Assembly (NCBI RefSeq): GCF_016126015.1
Contig: NZ_JAEFDB010000001.1
Location: 786,716 to 850,715 of the forward strand
Length of the DNA stretch: 64,000 nucleotides
Origin: Capnocytophaga periodontitidis
Lineage (GTDB): Bacteria > Bacteroidota > Bacteroidia > Flavobacteriales > Flavobacteriaceae
Direction: 5' to 3'
In this document: piece after piece, positions 42,364 to 50,138 of the stretch
Layout: every line of letters starts with the position of its first letter
Position numbering within the stretch: position 1 is the stretch's first letter
Made by a program: the position numbers and the translations under genes
The notes under the pieces: model-generated
Told to the model about the DNA's origin: nothing
Databases searched by the model: none
Seen by the model: only the letters and a program-made list of their open reading frames with translations

Positions 42364-42386
42364 AGTCCCGCTCCGAGTACAACCCT
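42364..42386 (+). repeat. attR, right 23-bp direct repeat
   Basis: Identical to 32327-32349. Upstream flank differs from tRNA-Leu (GTGGTTAC against CGGGTTCA), so only the 3' end of the tRNA is duplicated. Confidence 0.93.
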
Positions 42387-42387
42387 T

Positions 42388-42417
42388 AATCACTACTTAT
42401 AAGTAGTGATTTTTTTG
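42388..42417 (+). terminator. Original chromosomal terminator of the tRNA operon, displaced by the element
   Basis: Perfect 24-bp palindrome AATCACTACTTA/TAAGTAGTGATT (42388-42411) followed by T5. It directly follows attR, where the tRNA-Leu 3' flank continued before integration. Confidence 0.8.
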
Positions 42418-42447
42418 CTTTTACGTAACCCTTAAAAATATTTGACT

Positions 42448-42690
42448 ATGGAAACAGCTGTAACATTCGCTACCTCTGATGTAGGTAAATTAAATTCAAT
42501 AAAAGATTTTATAAGGTCTTTAAATGTCTCTATCATTCAAGAAGAGGACATACCTCAGCCTATTGAAATGACGCCAAGATTAGTAGCTTTTCTTGATAAA
42601 ATAGAAGCTCGTAATACTCCTTTCGAGGAATGTGATGATTTTGATGTTATGATTAATGATGTTGCTTCTGAATATGGAATTACCTTATAA
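42448..42690 (+). CDS. Small antitoxin-like protein, orphan
   Basis: 80 residues from ATG 42448 (METAVTFATSDVGKLNSIKD). It looks like a helical, acidic antitoxin of a ParDE/RelBE-type pair: a short N-terminal strand, then helices SIKDFIRSLNVSI and FEECDDFDVMINDVASEYGI. Immediately downstream (20 bp) lies a degenerate piece of a ParE/RelE-type toxin, which supports the reading. It lies just outside the element, 30 bp after the tRNA terminator. No family is certain. Confidence 0.55.
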   Translation: METAVTFATSDVGKLNSIKDFIRSLNVSIIQEEDIPQPIEMTPRLVAFLDKIEARNTPFEECDDFDVMINDVASEYGITL

Positions 42691-42710
42691 AATAAAGTAG
42701 TACCTAAACT

Positions 42711-42816
42711 ATGAAGAGATACCCTTATTTTGTGACCTATGTAGTAGATAAGATAGAAGGAGATTATTAAAGGTATTTTTAATATCTATCAAGATACCAG
42801 CAAATATCCCGAATAA
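42711..42816 (+). pseudogene. Remnant of a ParE/RelE-type toxin gene
   Basis: The frame reads MKRYPYFVTYVVDKIEGD and then stops; dropping one T near 42766 restores IKGIFNIYQDTSKYPE and a stop at 42814. This is the typical C-terminal half of ParE/RelE toxins (F-P-Y-x-V-x-Y ... I-x-x-I/V-F). The N-terminal half is missing and the frame is broken, so no active toxin is expected. Confidence 0.55.
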
Positions 42817-42997
42817 AAGAACAAAAAGCTTTCTAAAATTTAGATAGATCTTCCTTTTTATCATCAAACACACAAAAAAAACTGATTATCAATGTAATAA
42901 ATTTATTAAAGCACTAAACTTTGATAAATCACTCTTTCTAAAAACAACTCTAAAATCTTCTCTATTTTTCTTTTTTATGGAAAAACGAAATTAAAAT

Positions 42998-43028
42998 TTG
43001 CACAATCAAAATAAAAATATTACTTTTG
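42998..43028 (+). promoter_or_regulatory. Bacteroidota-type promoter of the proline dehydrogenase gene
   Basis: TTG 42998-43000, 20-nt spacer, TACTTTTG 43021-43028. It covers the longest frame's start, supporting ATG 43058. Confidence 0.6.
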
Positions 43029-43057
43029 CCTCATCAACCGTTAATTGTAAAATTGTT

Positions 43058-44239
43058 ATGAGTACACGTTTCTCCGACACTCAAACGGCTTTTGCTCTTA
43101 AAAGCCAATCTGAACTCAATTGGGCTTACCGCCTCTTTAAACTCATAGGTAGTAACACTCTTACTCGTTTAGGCACCGCCCTCACCAACTTCTCTTTAAA
43201 ACTGCGTTTGCCTATAGAAGGTCTTATCAAGCGCACAGTTTTCAAACAATTCTGTGGTGGCATCTCCGAACAAGACTGTCTACCTGTAATCAAAAAAATG
43301 CACCAAAAAGGTGTTGGCTCTGTACTTGATTACTCAGTAGAAGGAAAAGATGAAGAAACTTCTATCGAAGCTACTTTTGAAAAGACGATGGAAACCATTG
43401 ATTTTGGCAACCTCCACCGCGATGAAGGCATTCCTATTGTAGTGTTTAAACCTACAGGTTTTGGCCGTTTTGCTATCTTCCAAAAAATTACTGAGAAAAA
43501 AGCTCTTACCGATGCGGAAACAAATGAATGGGAACGCATCAAAGCGCGTTTTGATGCTGCTTGTAAACGTGCTTATAACTACAAAATTCCTATCTTAGTA
43601 GATGCTGAAGAAAGCTGGATGCAAACCGCTGCCGATGACCTCGTAGAAGAAATGATGGAAAAGTACAACAAAGAAGAAGCTATTGTGTACAACACCTTGC
43701 AAATGTATCGTCACGATCGTTTACCTTATCTAAAAGGACTCTATGAACGCGCCGTAAACAAAGGATTTTATATAGGTGTAAAAATCGTACGAGGCGCCTA
43801 TATGGAAAAAGAAAATGAACGCGCTGCCGAACAAGGATACCCTACCCCTATCTGCCCTAACAAGCAAGCTACTGATGATAATTACAATGCTGTTGTACGA
43901 TATATTATTGAACATATCGACCGAATTGCACTCTTTGCAGGTACTCACAACGAAGAAAGTGCAGCTTTGATAATGGACTTAATGAAAGAAAAAGGACTAC
44001 AACCTAACGACAAACGCGTGTGGATAGCTCAACTATACGGAATGAGTGACCATATCAGTTTCAATGCTTCTAAAGAAGGCTATAATATCGCTAAATATTT
44101 GCCTTTTGGCCCCGTACGCGAAGTAATGCCTTACTTAATACGCCGTGCTGAAGAAAACACCTCAGTAGCTGGACAAACAGGACGCGAGCTTTCTCTTTTA
44201 AAAGCTGAGAAAAAACGCCGTAGCCAAGAAAAAAAATAA
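43058..44239 (+). CDS. Proline dehydrogenase
   Basis: 393 residues from ATG 43058 (MSTRFSDTQTAFALKSQSEL). FAD-binding TIM-barrel of the PRODH family: GVGSVLDYSVEGKDEE, PILVDAEESWMQ, VKIVRGAYMEKENERA (about 245-260) and the substrate-binding C-terminal helix YLIRRAEENTS (about 365). It oxidises proline to pyrroline-5-carboxylate and passes electrons to quinone. A monofunctional enzyme; the P5C dehydrogenase is not adjacent. Single-gene unit with its own promoter. Confidence 0.92.
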   Translation: MSTRFSDTQTAFALKSQSELNWAYRLFKLIGSNTLTRLGTALTNFSLKLRLPIEGLIKRTVFKQFCGGISEQDCLPVIKKMHQKGVGSVLDYSVEGKDEETSIEATFEKTMETIDFGNLHRDEGIPIVVFKPTGFGRFAIFQKITEKKALTDAETNEWERIKARFDAACKRAYNYKIPILVDAEESWMQTAADDLVEEMMEKYNKEEAIVYNTLQMYRHDRLPYLKGLYERAVNKGFYIGVKIVRGAYMEKENERAAEQGYPTPICPNKQATDDNYNAVVRYIIEHIDRIALFAGTHNEESAALIMDLMKEKGLQPNDKRVWIAQLYGMSDHISFNASKEGYNIAKYLPFGPVREVMPYLIRRAEENTSVAGQTGRELSLLKAEKKRRSQEKK

Positions 44240-44266
44240 TAAACAGAATATTTTTTAGGGTTATAG

Positions 44267-44296
44267 TTGCTATTATCATTAATATTTGTAATTTTG
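44267..44296 (+). promoter_or_regulatory. Bacteroidota-type promoter of prs-rplY
   Basis: TTG 44267-44269, 19-nt spacer, TAATTTTG 44289-44296, about 48 bp before the prs start. Confidence 0.55.
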
Positions 44297-44344
44297 CGCC
44301 CTGAAAAATTAGAAGTTTTTATACCTTAATGCTTACTGATAAAA

Positions 44345-45289
44345 ATGTTTAGTGAAACCATCCCTAATTCAAAAATCTTCGCTTGTTCTAAAAGCATAGA
44401 ACTCGCTGAGAAAATTGCAGAAAAATACGGCACTCAGCTCGGTGAAGTTAAACTATCTTATTATAGTGATGGCGAGTTTCAGCCCTCTTTTGAGGAATCA
44501 ATTAGAGGAGCACGCGTTTTCTTAATATGCTCTACTTTCCCTAATTCGGATAATTTAATGGAGCTTTTACTAATGATAGACGCTGCCAAACGCGCTTCAG
44601 CACGCCATATCACTGCGGTAATGCCTTACTTCGGTTGGGCTCGCCAAGATAGAAAAGATAAACCTAGAGTGCCCATTGGAGCAAAATTGGTTGCTAACCT
44701 TTTACAAGCGGCAGGTGCTACTCGTATTATGACAATGGACTTGCACGCCGACCAAATTCAAGGTTTCTTTGAACGCCCCGTAGATCACCTTTTTGCTTCA
44801 AGTATTTTTTTGCCTTATTTGCAAAGTTTGAATTTAAATAACTTGTGTATCGCTTCACCTGATATGGGTGGTTCTAAAAGAGCCTATGCGTATTCTAAGT
44901 TTTTAAAATGTGATGTAGTAATTTGCTACAAACAGCGCAAACAAGCCAATGTGATTGAAACAATGGAACTTATTGGGGATGTAGAAGGTAAAAATGTAGT
45001 ATTAGTCGATGATATGGTTGATACTGCTGGCACCTTAGTAAAAGCTGCCCAACTAATGAAAGATAGAGGTGCTGTAAGTGTAAGAGCTGTTGCTACTCAC
45101 CCTATCCTCAGTGGCAATGCTCACGAACGTATAGAAAATTCAGCTTTAGAAGAATTAATCGTAACTGATTCAATACCTCTAAAACAACCTTCAAGCAAAA
45201 TAAAAGTATTGAGTTGTGCTGAACTATTCGCCGACGTAATGCACAAAGTACACCACAATGAACCTATCAGTTCTAAATTTATAATGTAA
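44345..45289 (+). CDS. prs: Ribose-phosphate pyrophosphokinase
   Basis: 314 residues, normal length. ATP-binding flexible-loop region YFGWARQDRKDKPRVPIGAK (about 95-115), IMTMDLHADQIQGFF with metal-binding His, and PRPP loop NVVLVDDMVDTAGTLVKAA (about 218-236) are all present. It makes PRPP from ribose-5-phosphate and ATP for nucleotide, His and Trp synthesis. rplY follows after 50 bp, an order common in flavobacteria. Confidence 0.96.
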   Translation: MFSETIPNSKIFACSKSIELAEKIAEKYGTQLGEVKLSYYSDGEFQPSFEESIRGARVFLICSTFPNSDNLMELLLMIDAAKRASARHITAVMPYFGWARQDRKDKPRVPIGAKLVANLLQAAGATRIMTMDLHADQIQGFFERPVDHLFASSIFLPYLQSLNLNNLCIASPDMGGSKRAYAYSKFLKCDVVICYKQRKQANVIETMELIGDVEGKNVVLVDDMVDTAGTLVKAAQLMKDRGAVSVRAVATHPILSGNAHERIENSALEELIVTDSIPLKQPSSKIKVLSCAELFADVMHKVHHNEPISSKFIM

Positions 45290-45339
45290 AAATTAGGGAT
45301 TAATTAAAAATAAGTAACTTAATAACTATATATAAATAA

Positions 45340-45939
45340 ATGAAATCAATTACAATCAAAGGATCTCAAAGAGAAAGCGTAGGCAAAGCAGCTAGCAAAG
45401 CCTTACGTAATGCTGGACAGGTTCCTTGCGTACTATACGGAGGAGACAATGTTCTGCATTTTTCAGCACCTGAATTAGCATTCAAAAACATCGTGTACAC
45501 TCCTAATGTATACACCGCTGCGATTGAATTAAATGGTAAAACTTACGATGCCATTCTGCAAGACATTCAGTTTGACCCTGTAACTGATAAAATCATCCAC
45601 ATCGATTTCTATCAGTTAAACAAGAACAAAGAAATCACTATTGAAGTGCCTATCCAAATCGAAGGAACTTCTCCTGGTATTATGGCTGGTGGTACTTTGC
45701 GTATTGTTAACCGCAAACTCAAAGTAAAAGCACTTCCTGATAACTTGCCTGACTTCGTTCCTGTAAACATTTCAGGTTTGGAAATGGGTAACAAATTATA
45801 TGTTACTAAATTAGCTCAAGAAAACTACAAAATTATGCACCCAGATAACACTGTAGTTTGCCAGATAAGAGTATCTCGTGCCGCAATGAAAGCTGCTCAA
45901 GACGCTGCTAAAGCTGAAAAAGCTGCTAAAAAGAAATAA
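45340..45939 (+). CDS. rplY: 50S ribosomal protein L25 (CTC-type)
   Basis: 199 residues, the long form with two domains. The N-terminal 5S-rRNA-binding L25 domain ([53 protein letters not shown]) is followed by the CTC beta domain ([20 protein letters not shown]) and a Lys/Ala-rich tail. It binds 5S rRNA in the large subunit. Co-transcribed with prs and ended by a long hairpin. Confidence 0.95.
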   Translation: MKSITIKGSQRESVGKAASKALRNAGQVPCVLYGGDNVLHFSAPELAFKNIVYTPNVYTAAIELNGKTYDAILQDIQFDPVTDKIIHIDFYQLNKNKEITIEVPIQIEGTSPGIMAGGTLRIVNRKLKVKALPDNLPDFVPVNISGLEMGNKLYVTKLAQENYKIMHPDNTVVCQIRVSRAAMKAAQDAAKAEKAAKKK

Positions 45940-45966
45940 TATTTAGTAAATAGATTTTCTTACAAA

Positions 45967-46016
45967 AAGAGGCTGTCTAAAAAGTTTAGTTTTAACTTTT
46001 TTAGACAGTCTCTTTC
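45967..46016 (+). terminator. Long hairpin terminator after rplY
   Basis: Long inverted repeat: AGAGGCTGTCTAAAAAAGTT-type left arm and its complement, loop TTAGTTTT, ending in TCTCTTTC. At about 20 bp per arm it is longer than the other terminators in the window and could be a small inverted-repeat insertion. Confidence 0.65.
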
Positions 46017-46106
46017 ATATTAATTCAACTAAAAAAGAATTTTTATACTGAGTATAATACTTTTTTCACTATATTTGTCGCCTGATTTTATACATTACTA
46101 TTTTTT

Positions 46107-46628
46107 ATGGAAAGTATTTTTAAACATTGTCCTAATTGTACTTCTACTCATATAGAGTTCCCTAACAACGTACGCTTTCTCTGCCACAATTGTGGTTTTA
46201 CCTATTTTCATAATATTGCTGCTGCTGTAGCTGTAGTGTTTCGTCACCAAGATAAAATACTCTTTACAGTGCGCAATATGGATCCCGACAAAGGCAAACT
46301 AGACCTCCCAGGAGGATTTATCGACCCCGAGGAAACTGCTCAAGAAGCTGCTTGCCGTGAAGTAAAAGAGGAAATGGGAATGATTATAAAGCCTGAACAA
46401 TTGCGATTTATCACTACCTTTCCCAACAACTATCTGTACAAAAACGTACCTTACCGCACTATGGATATTTTCTTCGAGTGCAAATTAGCTGAAGAACAAG
46501 TACACATAGTTGCTCCCGACGAAATCAAAGCCTTAGAATGGTTCAAACTACAAGAAATCCCTGAAGAAAAAATAGGTTTTGTATCGGTGAGAACGGTAAT
46601 CCAACAACTAAAAAAATCCGCCCTATGA
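46107..46628 (+). CDS. Nudix hydrolase with N-terminal zinc ribbon
   Basis: 173 residues. N-terminal zinc ribbon CPNC...CHNC (residues about 8-33), then Nudix box GGFIDPEETAQEA followed by CREVKEEMGM (about 68-91), complete including both catalytic Glu. This layout resembles NADH pyrophosphatase NudC and related ADP-ribose or nucleotide hydrolases, though NudC's SQPWPFPxS motif is not seen, so substrate is uncertain. Stop overlaps the next start by 4 bp. Confidence 0.87.
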   Translation: MESIFKHCPNCTSTHIEFPNNVRFLCHNCGFTYFHNIAAAVAVVFRHQDKILFTVRNMDPDKGKLDLPGGFIDPEETAQEAACREVKEEMGMIIKPEQLRFITTFPNNYLYKNVPYRTMDIFFECKLAEEQVHIVAPDEIKALEWFKLQEIPEEKIGFVSVRTVIQQLKKSAL

Positions 46629-47593
46629 AAACAGTAGAACAATACAGAGAAGCCTTCTTAGATCATCTCAACTCTAAACTTTTCGTAAAAGAACCCCGCA
46701 ATTTGTATGAACCTATGCGTTACATTTTGCAATTGGGAGGCAAACGATTGCGCCCTATCCTCACTCTCATAGCAACTGATCTTTTTGATGTCGATTACCA
46801 CAAAGCTCTCAATGCAGCTATGGCTATAGAAATATTCCATAATTTTTCCCTCGTTCACGATGATATTATGGACAAGGCTTCTTTACGACGTGGAGAGACT
46901 ACTGTACACAAAAAATGGAACACCAATATTGCTATCCTATCTGGCGATGCAATGCTGGTTAAAGCCTATCAATTATTAGACGACTATCCTACTGAGGTTT
47001 TTTCTCTTCTTACTAAAATACTTTCACGTACTGCTTTACAAGTATGTGAAGGACAACAATGGGATATGGATTTTGAAACTCAAACCGAAGTAAGTATCCC
47101 CGATTATTTACAGATGATACGCTACAAAACAGCTGTACTCATAGGGGCTGCTTTACAAATGGGGGTTATCATAGCTAATGCTTCTCCTGAAAACCAAATG
47201 CCAATCTATACTTTTGGTGAAGAATTAGGTTTAGCATTCCAACTGCAAGATGATTATTTAGACACTTTTGGCGATGAGTCTTTTGGCAAACGTATAGGTG
47301 GTGATATCATTGAAAATAAAAAGACAATTCTTTATCTAACTGCCTTAAAATTAGCCGATGAACAACAGCGAAAAACACTGTTACAACACTACGCTACTAC
47401 TGAAGATAGTCAGCAGAAAATCAACTCAGTAAAAGCATTATTCGAAGCCACTGGAGCAACTACAGCTGTACGTCAAGAAATAGAGCACACTACCCGTAGA
47501 GCCCTTAGTGCACTCACCGAGCTCACCATCAGCGATGAAAAACGCCATTATCTAAAAGAATTTGCCCTAAAGCTAATGAATAGAAAGGTCTAA
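46625..47593 (+). CDS. Polyprenyl/geranylgeranyl diphosphate synthase
   Basis: 322 residues. First aspartate motif HDDIMDKASLRRG (about 77-89), GGKRLRPILTLIATDLF (about 37-53), second motif QLQDDYLDTFGD (about 208-219). Aromatic residues before the first motif (EIFHNFSLVHDD) suggest a shorter product, for example farnesyl or geranylgeranyl diphosphate, unlike the enzyme at 17234. Overlaps the Nudix gene by 4 bp, indicating coupling. Confidence 0.88.
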   Translation: MKTVEQYREAFLDHLNSKLFVKEPRNLYEPMRYILQLGGKRLRPILTLIATDLFDVDYHKALNAAMAIEIFHNFSLVHDDIMDKASLRRGETTVHKKWNTNIAILSGDAMLVKAYQLLDDYPTEVFSLLTKILSRTALQVCEGQQWDMDFETQTEVSIPDYLQMIRYKTAVLIGAALQMGVIIANASPENQMPIYTFGEELGLAFQLQDDYLDTFGDESFGKRIGGDIIENKKTILYLTALKLADEQQRKTLLQHYATTEDSQQKINSVKALFEATGATTAVRQEIEHTTRRALSALTELTISDEKRHYLKEFALKLMNRKV

Positions 47594-47600
47594 CTTAAAT

Positions 47601-47630
47601 TTGCTAATTGGCAAATTATTCTTATTTTTG
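47601..47630 (+). promoter_or_regulatory. Bacteroidota-type promoter of the RND/MMPL gene
   Basis: TTG 47601-47603, 19-nt spacer, TATTTTTG 47623-47630. It covers the longest frame's start, supporting ATG 47658. Confidence 0.55.
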
Positions 47631-47657
47631 CGCGCTAATTTAAAGAAGAGACCCAAA

Positions 47658-50063
47658 ATGTTTAAATGGATAAAAGCCAGTTTTTGGAGTACCATAGCTG
47701 GCTTAATATTGCGCAACCGAATTGCTTTTCTACTACTCATAATTGCTATCACTGGAGGCTTAGCTTCTCAGTGGAAGAACGTTCGCTTTACCTTCACTGA
47801 AGCGAATATGCTCCCCGATGATCACCCTGTGAATATGGAGTACAAACACTTCCTCAATAAGTTTGGTGAAGAAGGTAACTTGATATTAATGGCGTTAGAC
47901 GATGAAAAAATCTATACGCCCAAGGTGCTCAACAAATGGATTGCCCTCAGTAACGAACTGAAGCAATTTAAACAAATAGACGCAGTTATCTCTATTAATA
48001 ACCTCCCTATCTTGGTAAAGGACACTGCTCAGCAGCGCTTTGTTACTCATAAATTCATTGAAGGAGAAGTAAAAACTCAAGCTCAAGCTGATAGTCTCCA
48101 GCAAATACTCTCCGAAAAATTGCCTTTCTACGAAGGTCTGATCTACAACAAGAAAAATAACACCTTACAAACAGCTGTGTATATGAACAAGAAGATTGTC
48201 AATACACAAGCTCGCAAGGATTTTATCCTCAACGATTTTATTCCCATTGTAGAAAAATTTGAACAGCAAACTGGACTCAAAGTGCATACTTCGGGTATGC
48301 CTTATATTCGTACCCTTAGCGCTCAAAATATAATGGATGAGATAGGGCTATTTATCTTGGCTGCCTTACTTTCTACCTCAGCCATTTTCTTTTTCTTCTT
48401 CCGTTCATTCAGGGCAATGTTCATCTCTATGGGCGTTGTATCTATTGCGGTAATGTGGGTTTTTGGATTTTTGGGACTTTTCGGCTACGAAATTACTATT
48501 CTCACAGGACTTATTCCACCGTTAGTGATTGTAATTGGTATCCCTAACTGTGTGTTTCTAATTAATAAATATCAGCAAGAAATTAGTAAGCACGGCAACC
48601 AAGCCAAGTCGCTTATTAGAGTTATCCGCAACGTGGGCAATGTAACCCTGCTCACCAATCTTACCACGGCTATCGGTTTTGCTACCTTCATTTTTACTGA
48701 AAGTACTTTGCTCAAACAATTTGGTGTGATTGCTTCTATCAATGTAGTGTCTATTTTCTTCATCTCTCTATTGGTTATCCCCATTATTTATAGCTATATG
48801 AGTATTCCTAAGGAAAAACACCTTAGGCATTTGCACCGCAACTGGATTGGTGGACTCATCAAATTCATTGAAAATACAGTTAAACACCATCGCATTGCGG
48901 TATTTATAACAGCTATTGCATTGCTCATTTTGAGTATCATAGGTATTTACAAAATTAAAATTTCAGGGAGTCTCATTGAAGATATGCCTAAATCAGCTGC
49001 TTTCTTTGATGATATTGGCTTCTTTGAGAAAAATTATGGAGGAATTATGCCTTTGGAAATCACCATTAATACTAAACAAAAAAATGGCGTTACTAAATTA
49101 GCTAACCTCAAACGCATTGATGAACTCTGCACTCATATTGAGGAAATCCCTGAAATATCAAAACCTCTTTCATTAGTAAACTTAGTAAAATACGCCAAAC
49201 AAGCCTATTACAACGGCAACCCTAAATATTATAGTTTACCTACTGCTCAAGAGCAAAATTTCATTCTTTCGTATGTAAAGAACTCTAAAGGCAATGCCAA
49301 TATGCTTTCTGCTTATGTAGATTCTTTAGGACAAACAGCACGTATCACTACCTTTATGAAGGATATTGGTACTGAAAAGATGCAACAAATAGAGGAAAAC
49401 ATCTACACCAAAGCCCAAAAGCTCTTCCCTAGCGATCGTTTTGATGTAAAAATAACAGGAAAAGCCTATTTATTTACCAAAGGAACAAACTATTTAGCTA
49501 CCAACCTTATTTGGTCGTTAGCTTTAGCCATTTTGCTCATCGCTCTCATTATGGCATATATGTTCCGCTCGTTCAAAATGATAGTTATCTCGCTTATCCC
49601 TAACCTCTTACCTCTTCTTATCACTGCAGGGTTGATGGGCTATTTTGGCATTCCGCTCAAGCCTTCTACTATCCTTGTGTTCAGTATTGCCTTTGGTATT
49701 TCGGTAGACGATACCATTCACTTCTTGGCTAAATACCGCTTGGAATTGGTAGCGCGCAATTGGAAGATTAGCAAATCAGTATATGCTGCTTTACGCGAAA
49801 CAGGAGTAAGTATGTTCTATACCTCTATTGTACTGCTCTGCGGTTTCTCGGTATTCTTACTCTCAAGTTTTGGAGGTACCAAAGCCCTCGGCGGACTCAT
49901 ATCGGCTACTTTGCTCTTCGCAATGATGACCAACTTATTGCTCTTACCAAGTTTGCTTTTGTCGTTAGAACGCAGCTTGTCTAACAAAGAAACTATCAAA
50001 GAGCCTAAGATTGAGATTTTCCCAAAAGAAGAAGAGGAGGAAAACAACGAAAATGAAAAATAG
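47658..50063 (+). CDS. RND/MMPL-superfamily inner-membrane transporter
   Basis: 801 residues from ATG 47658 (MFKWIKASFWSTIAGLILRN). Two repeated halves, each with one membrane helix, a periplasmic domain (about 45-215 and 440-600) and a five-helix bundle: about 230-395 and 620-780. GISVDDTIHFLAKYR in the second half and the paired GIPNCVFLINKYQ in the first are the proton-relay/MMPL segments. The family exports lipids or hydrophobic molecules such as hopanoids. Acidic C-terminal tail (EEEEENNENEK). No adaptor or outer-membrane partner adjacent. Confidence 0.88.
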   Translation: MFKWIKASFWSTIAGLILRNRIAFLLLIIAITGGLASQWKNVRFTFTEANMLPDDHPVNMEYKHFLNKFGEEGNLILMALDDEKIYTPKVLNKWIALSNELKQFKQIDAVISINNLPILVKDTAQQRFVTHKFIEGEVKTQAQADSLQQILSEKLPFYEGLIYNKKNNTLQTAVYMNKKIVNTQARKDFILNDFIPIVEKFEQQTGLKVHTSGMPYIRTLSAQNIMDEIGLFILAALLSTSAIFFFFFRSFRAMFISMGVVSIAVMWVFGFLGLFGYEITILTGLIPPLVIVIGIPNCVFLINKYQQEISKHGNQAKSLIRVIRNVGNVTLLTNLTTAIGFATFIFTESTLLKQFGVIASINVVSIFFISLLVIPIIYSYMSIPKEKHLRHLHRNWIGGLIKFIENTVKHHRIAVFITAIALLILSIIGIYKIKISGSLIEDMPKSAAFFDDIGFFEKNYGGIMPLEITINTKQKNGVTKLANLKRIDELCTHIEEIPEISKPLSLVNLVKYAKQAYYNGNPKYYSLPTAQEQNFILSYVKNSKGNANMLSAYVDSLGQTARITTFMKDIGTEKMQQIEENIYTKAQKLFPSDRFDVKITGKAYLFTKGTNYLATNLIWSLALAILLIALIMAYMFRSFKMIVISLIPNLLPLLITAGLMGYFGIPLKPSTILVFSIAFGISVDDTIHFLAKYRLELVARNWKISKSVYAALRETGVSMFYTSIVLLCGFSVFLLSSFGGTKALGGLISATLLFAMMTNLLLLPSLLLSLERSLSNKETIKEPKIEIFPKEEEEENNENEK

Positions 50064-50138
50064 TTTATAATTTTAATAATAAAGATAATAAAAACAATAA
50101 TTAGTCATTATCAAATCGGCTAATTAACAATAATTATT

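Larger units (their letters stand above)
32327..42386. mobile_element. Integrated element of about 10 kb in tRNA-Leu(TAA): phage-satellite-like (PICI-like) or reduced prophage
   Basis: Limits are 23-bp direct repeats: 32327-32349 (inside tRNA-Leu) and 42364-42386, 10,037 bp apart. Just inside each end lie tandem 11-bp repeats (TTAGCCGAAAA type), as expected for integrase arm sites. Contents from right to left on the minus strand: tyrosine integrase, terminase-small-subunit-like protein, 270-residue unknown, helix-turn-helix protein, a phage structural-type gene with an internal stop; then an Xre repressor on the plus strand and an early operon with three unknown genes, a replication initiator and a 69-residue protein. 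No large terminase, portal, capsid, lysis or conjugation gene is visible. Boundaries and mobility type are well supported; the satellite label is inference. Confidence 0.85.

Noticed and set aside
32327..42386. Integrative conjugative or mobilisable element
   Set aside because: No relaxase, coupling protein or Tra genes are seen; phage-type genes are present instead.
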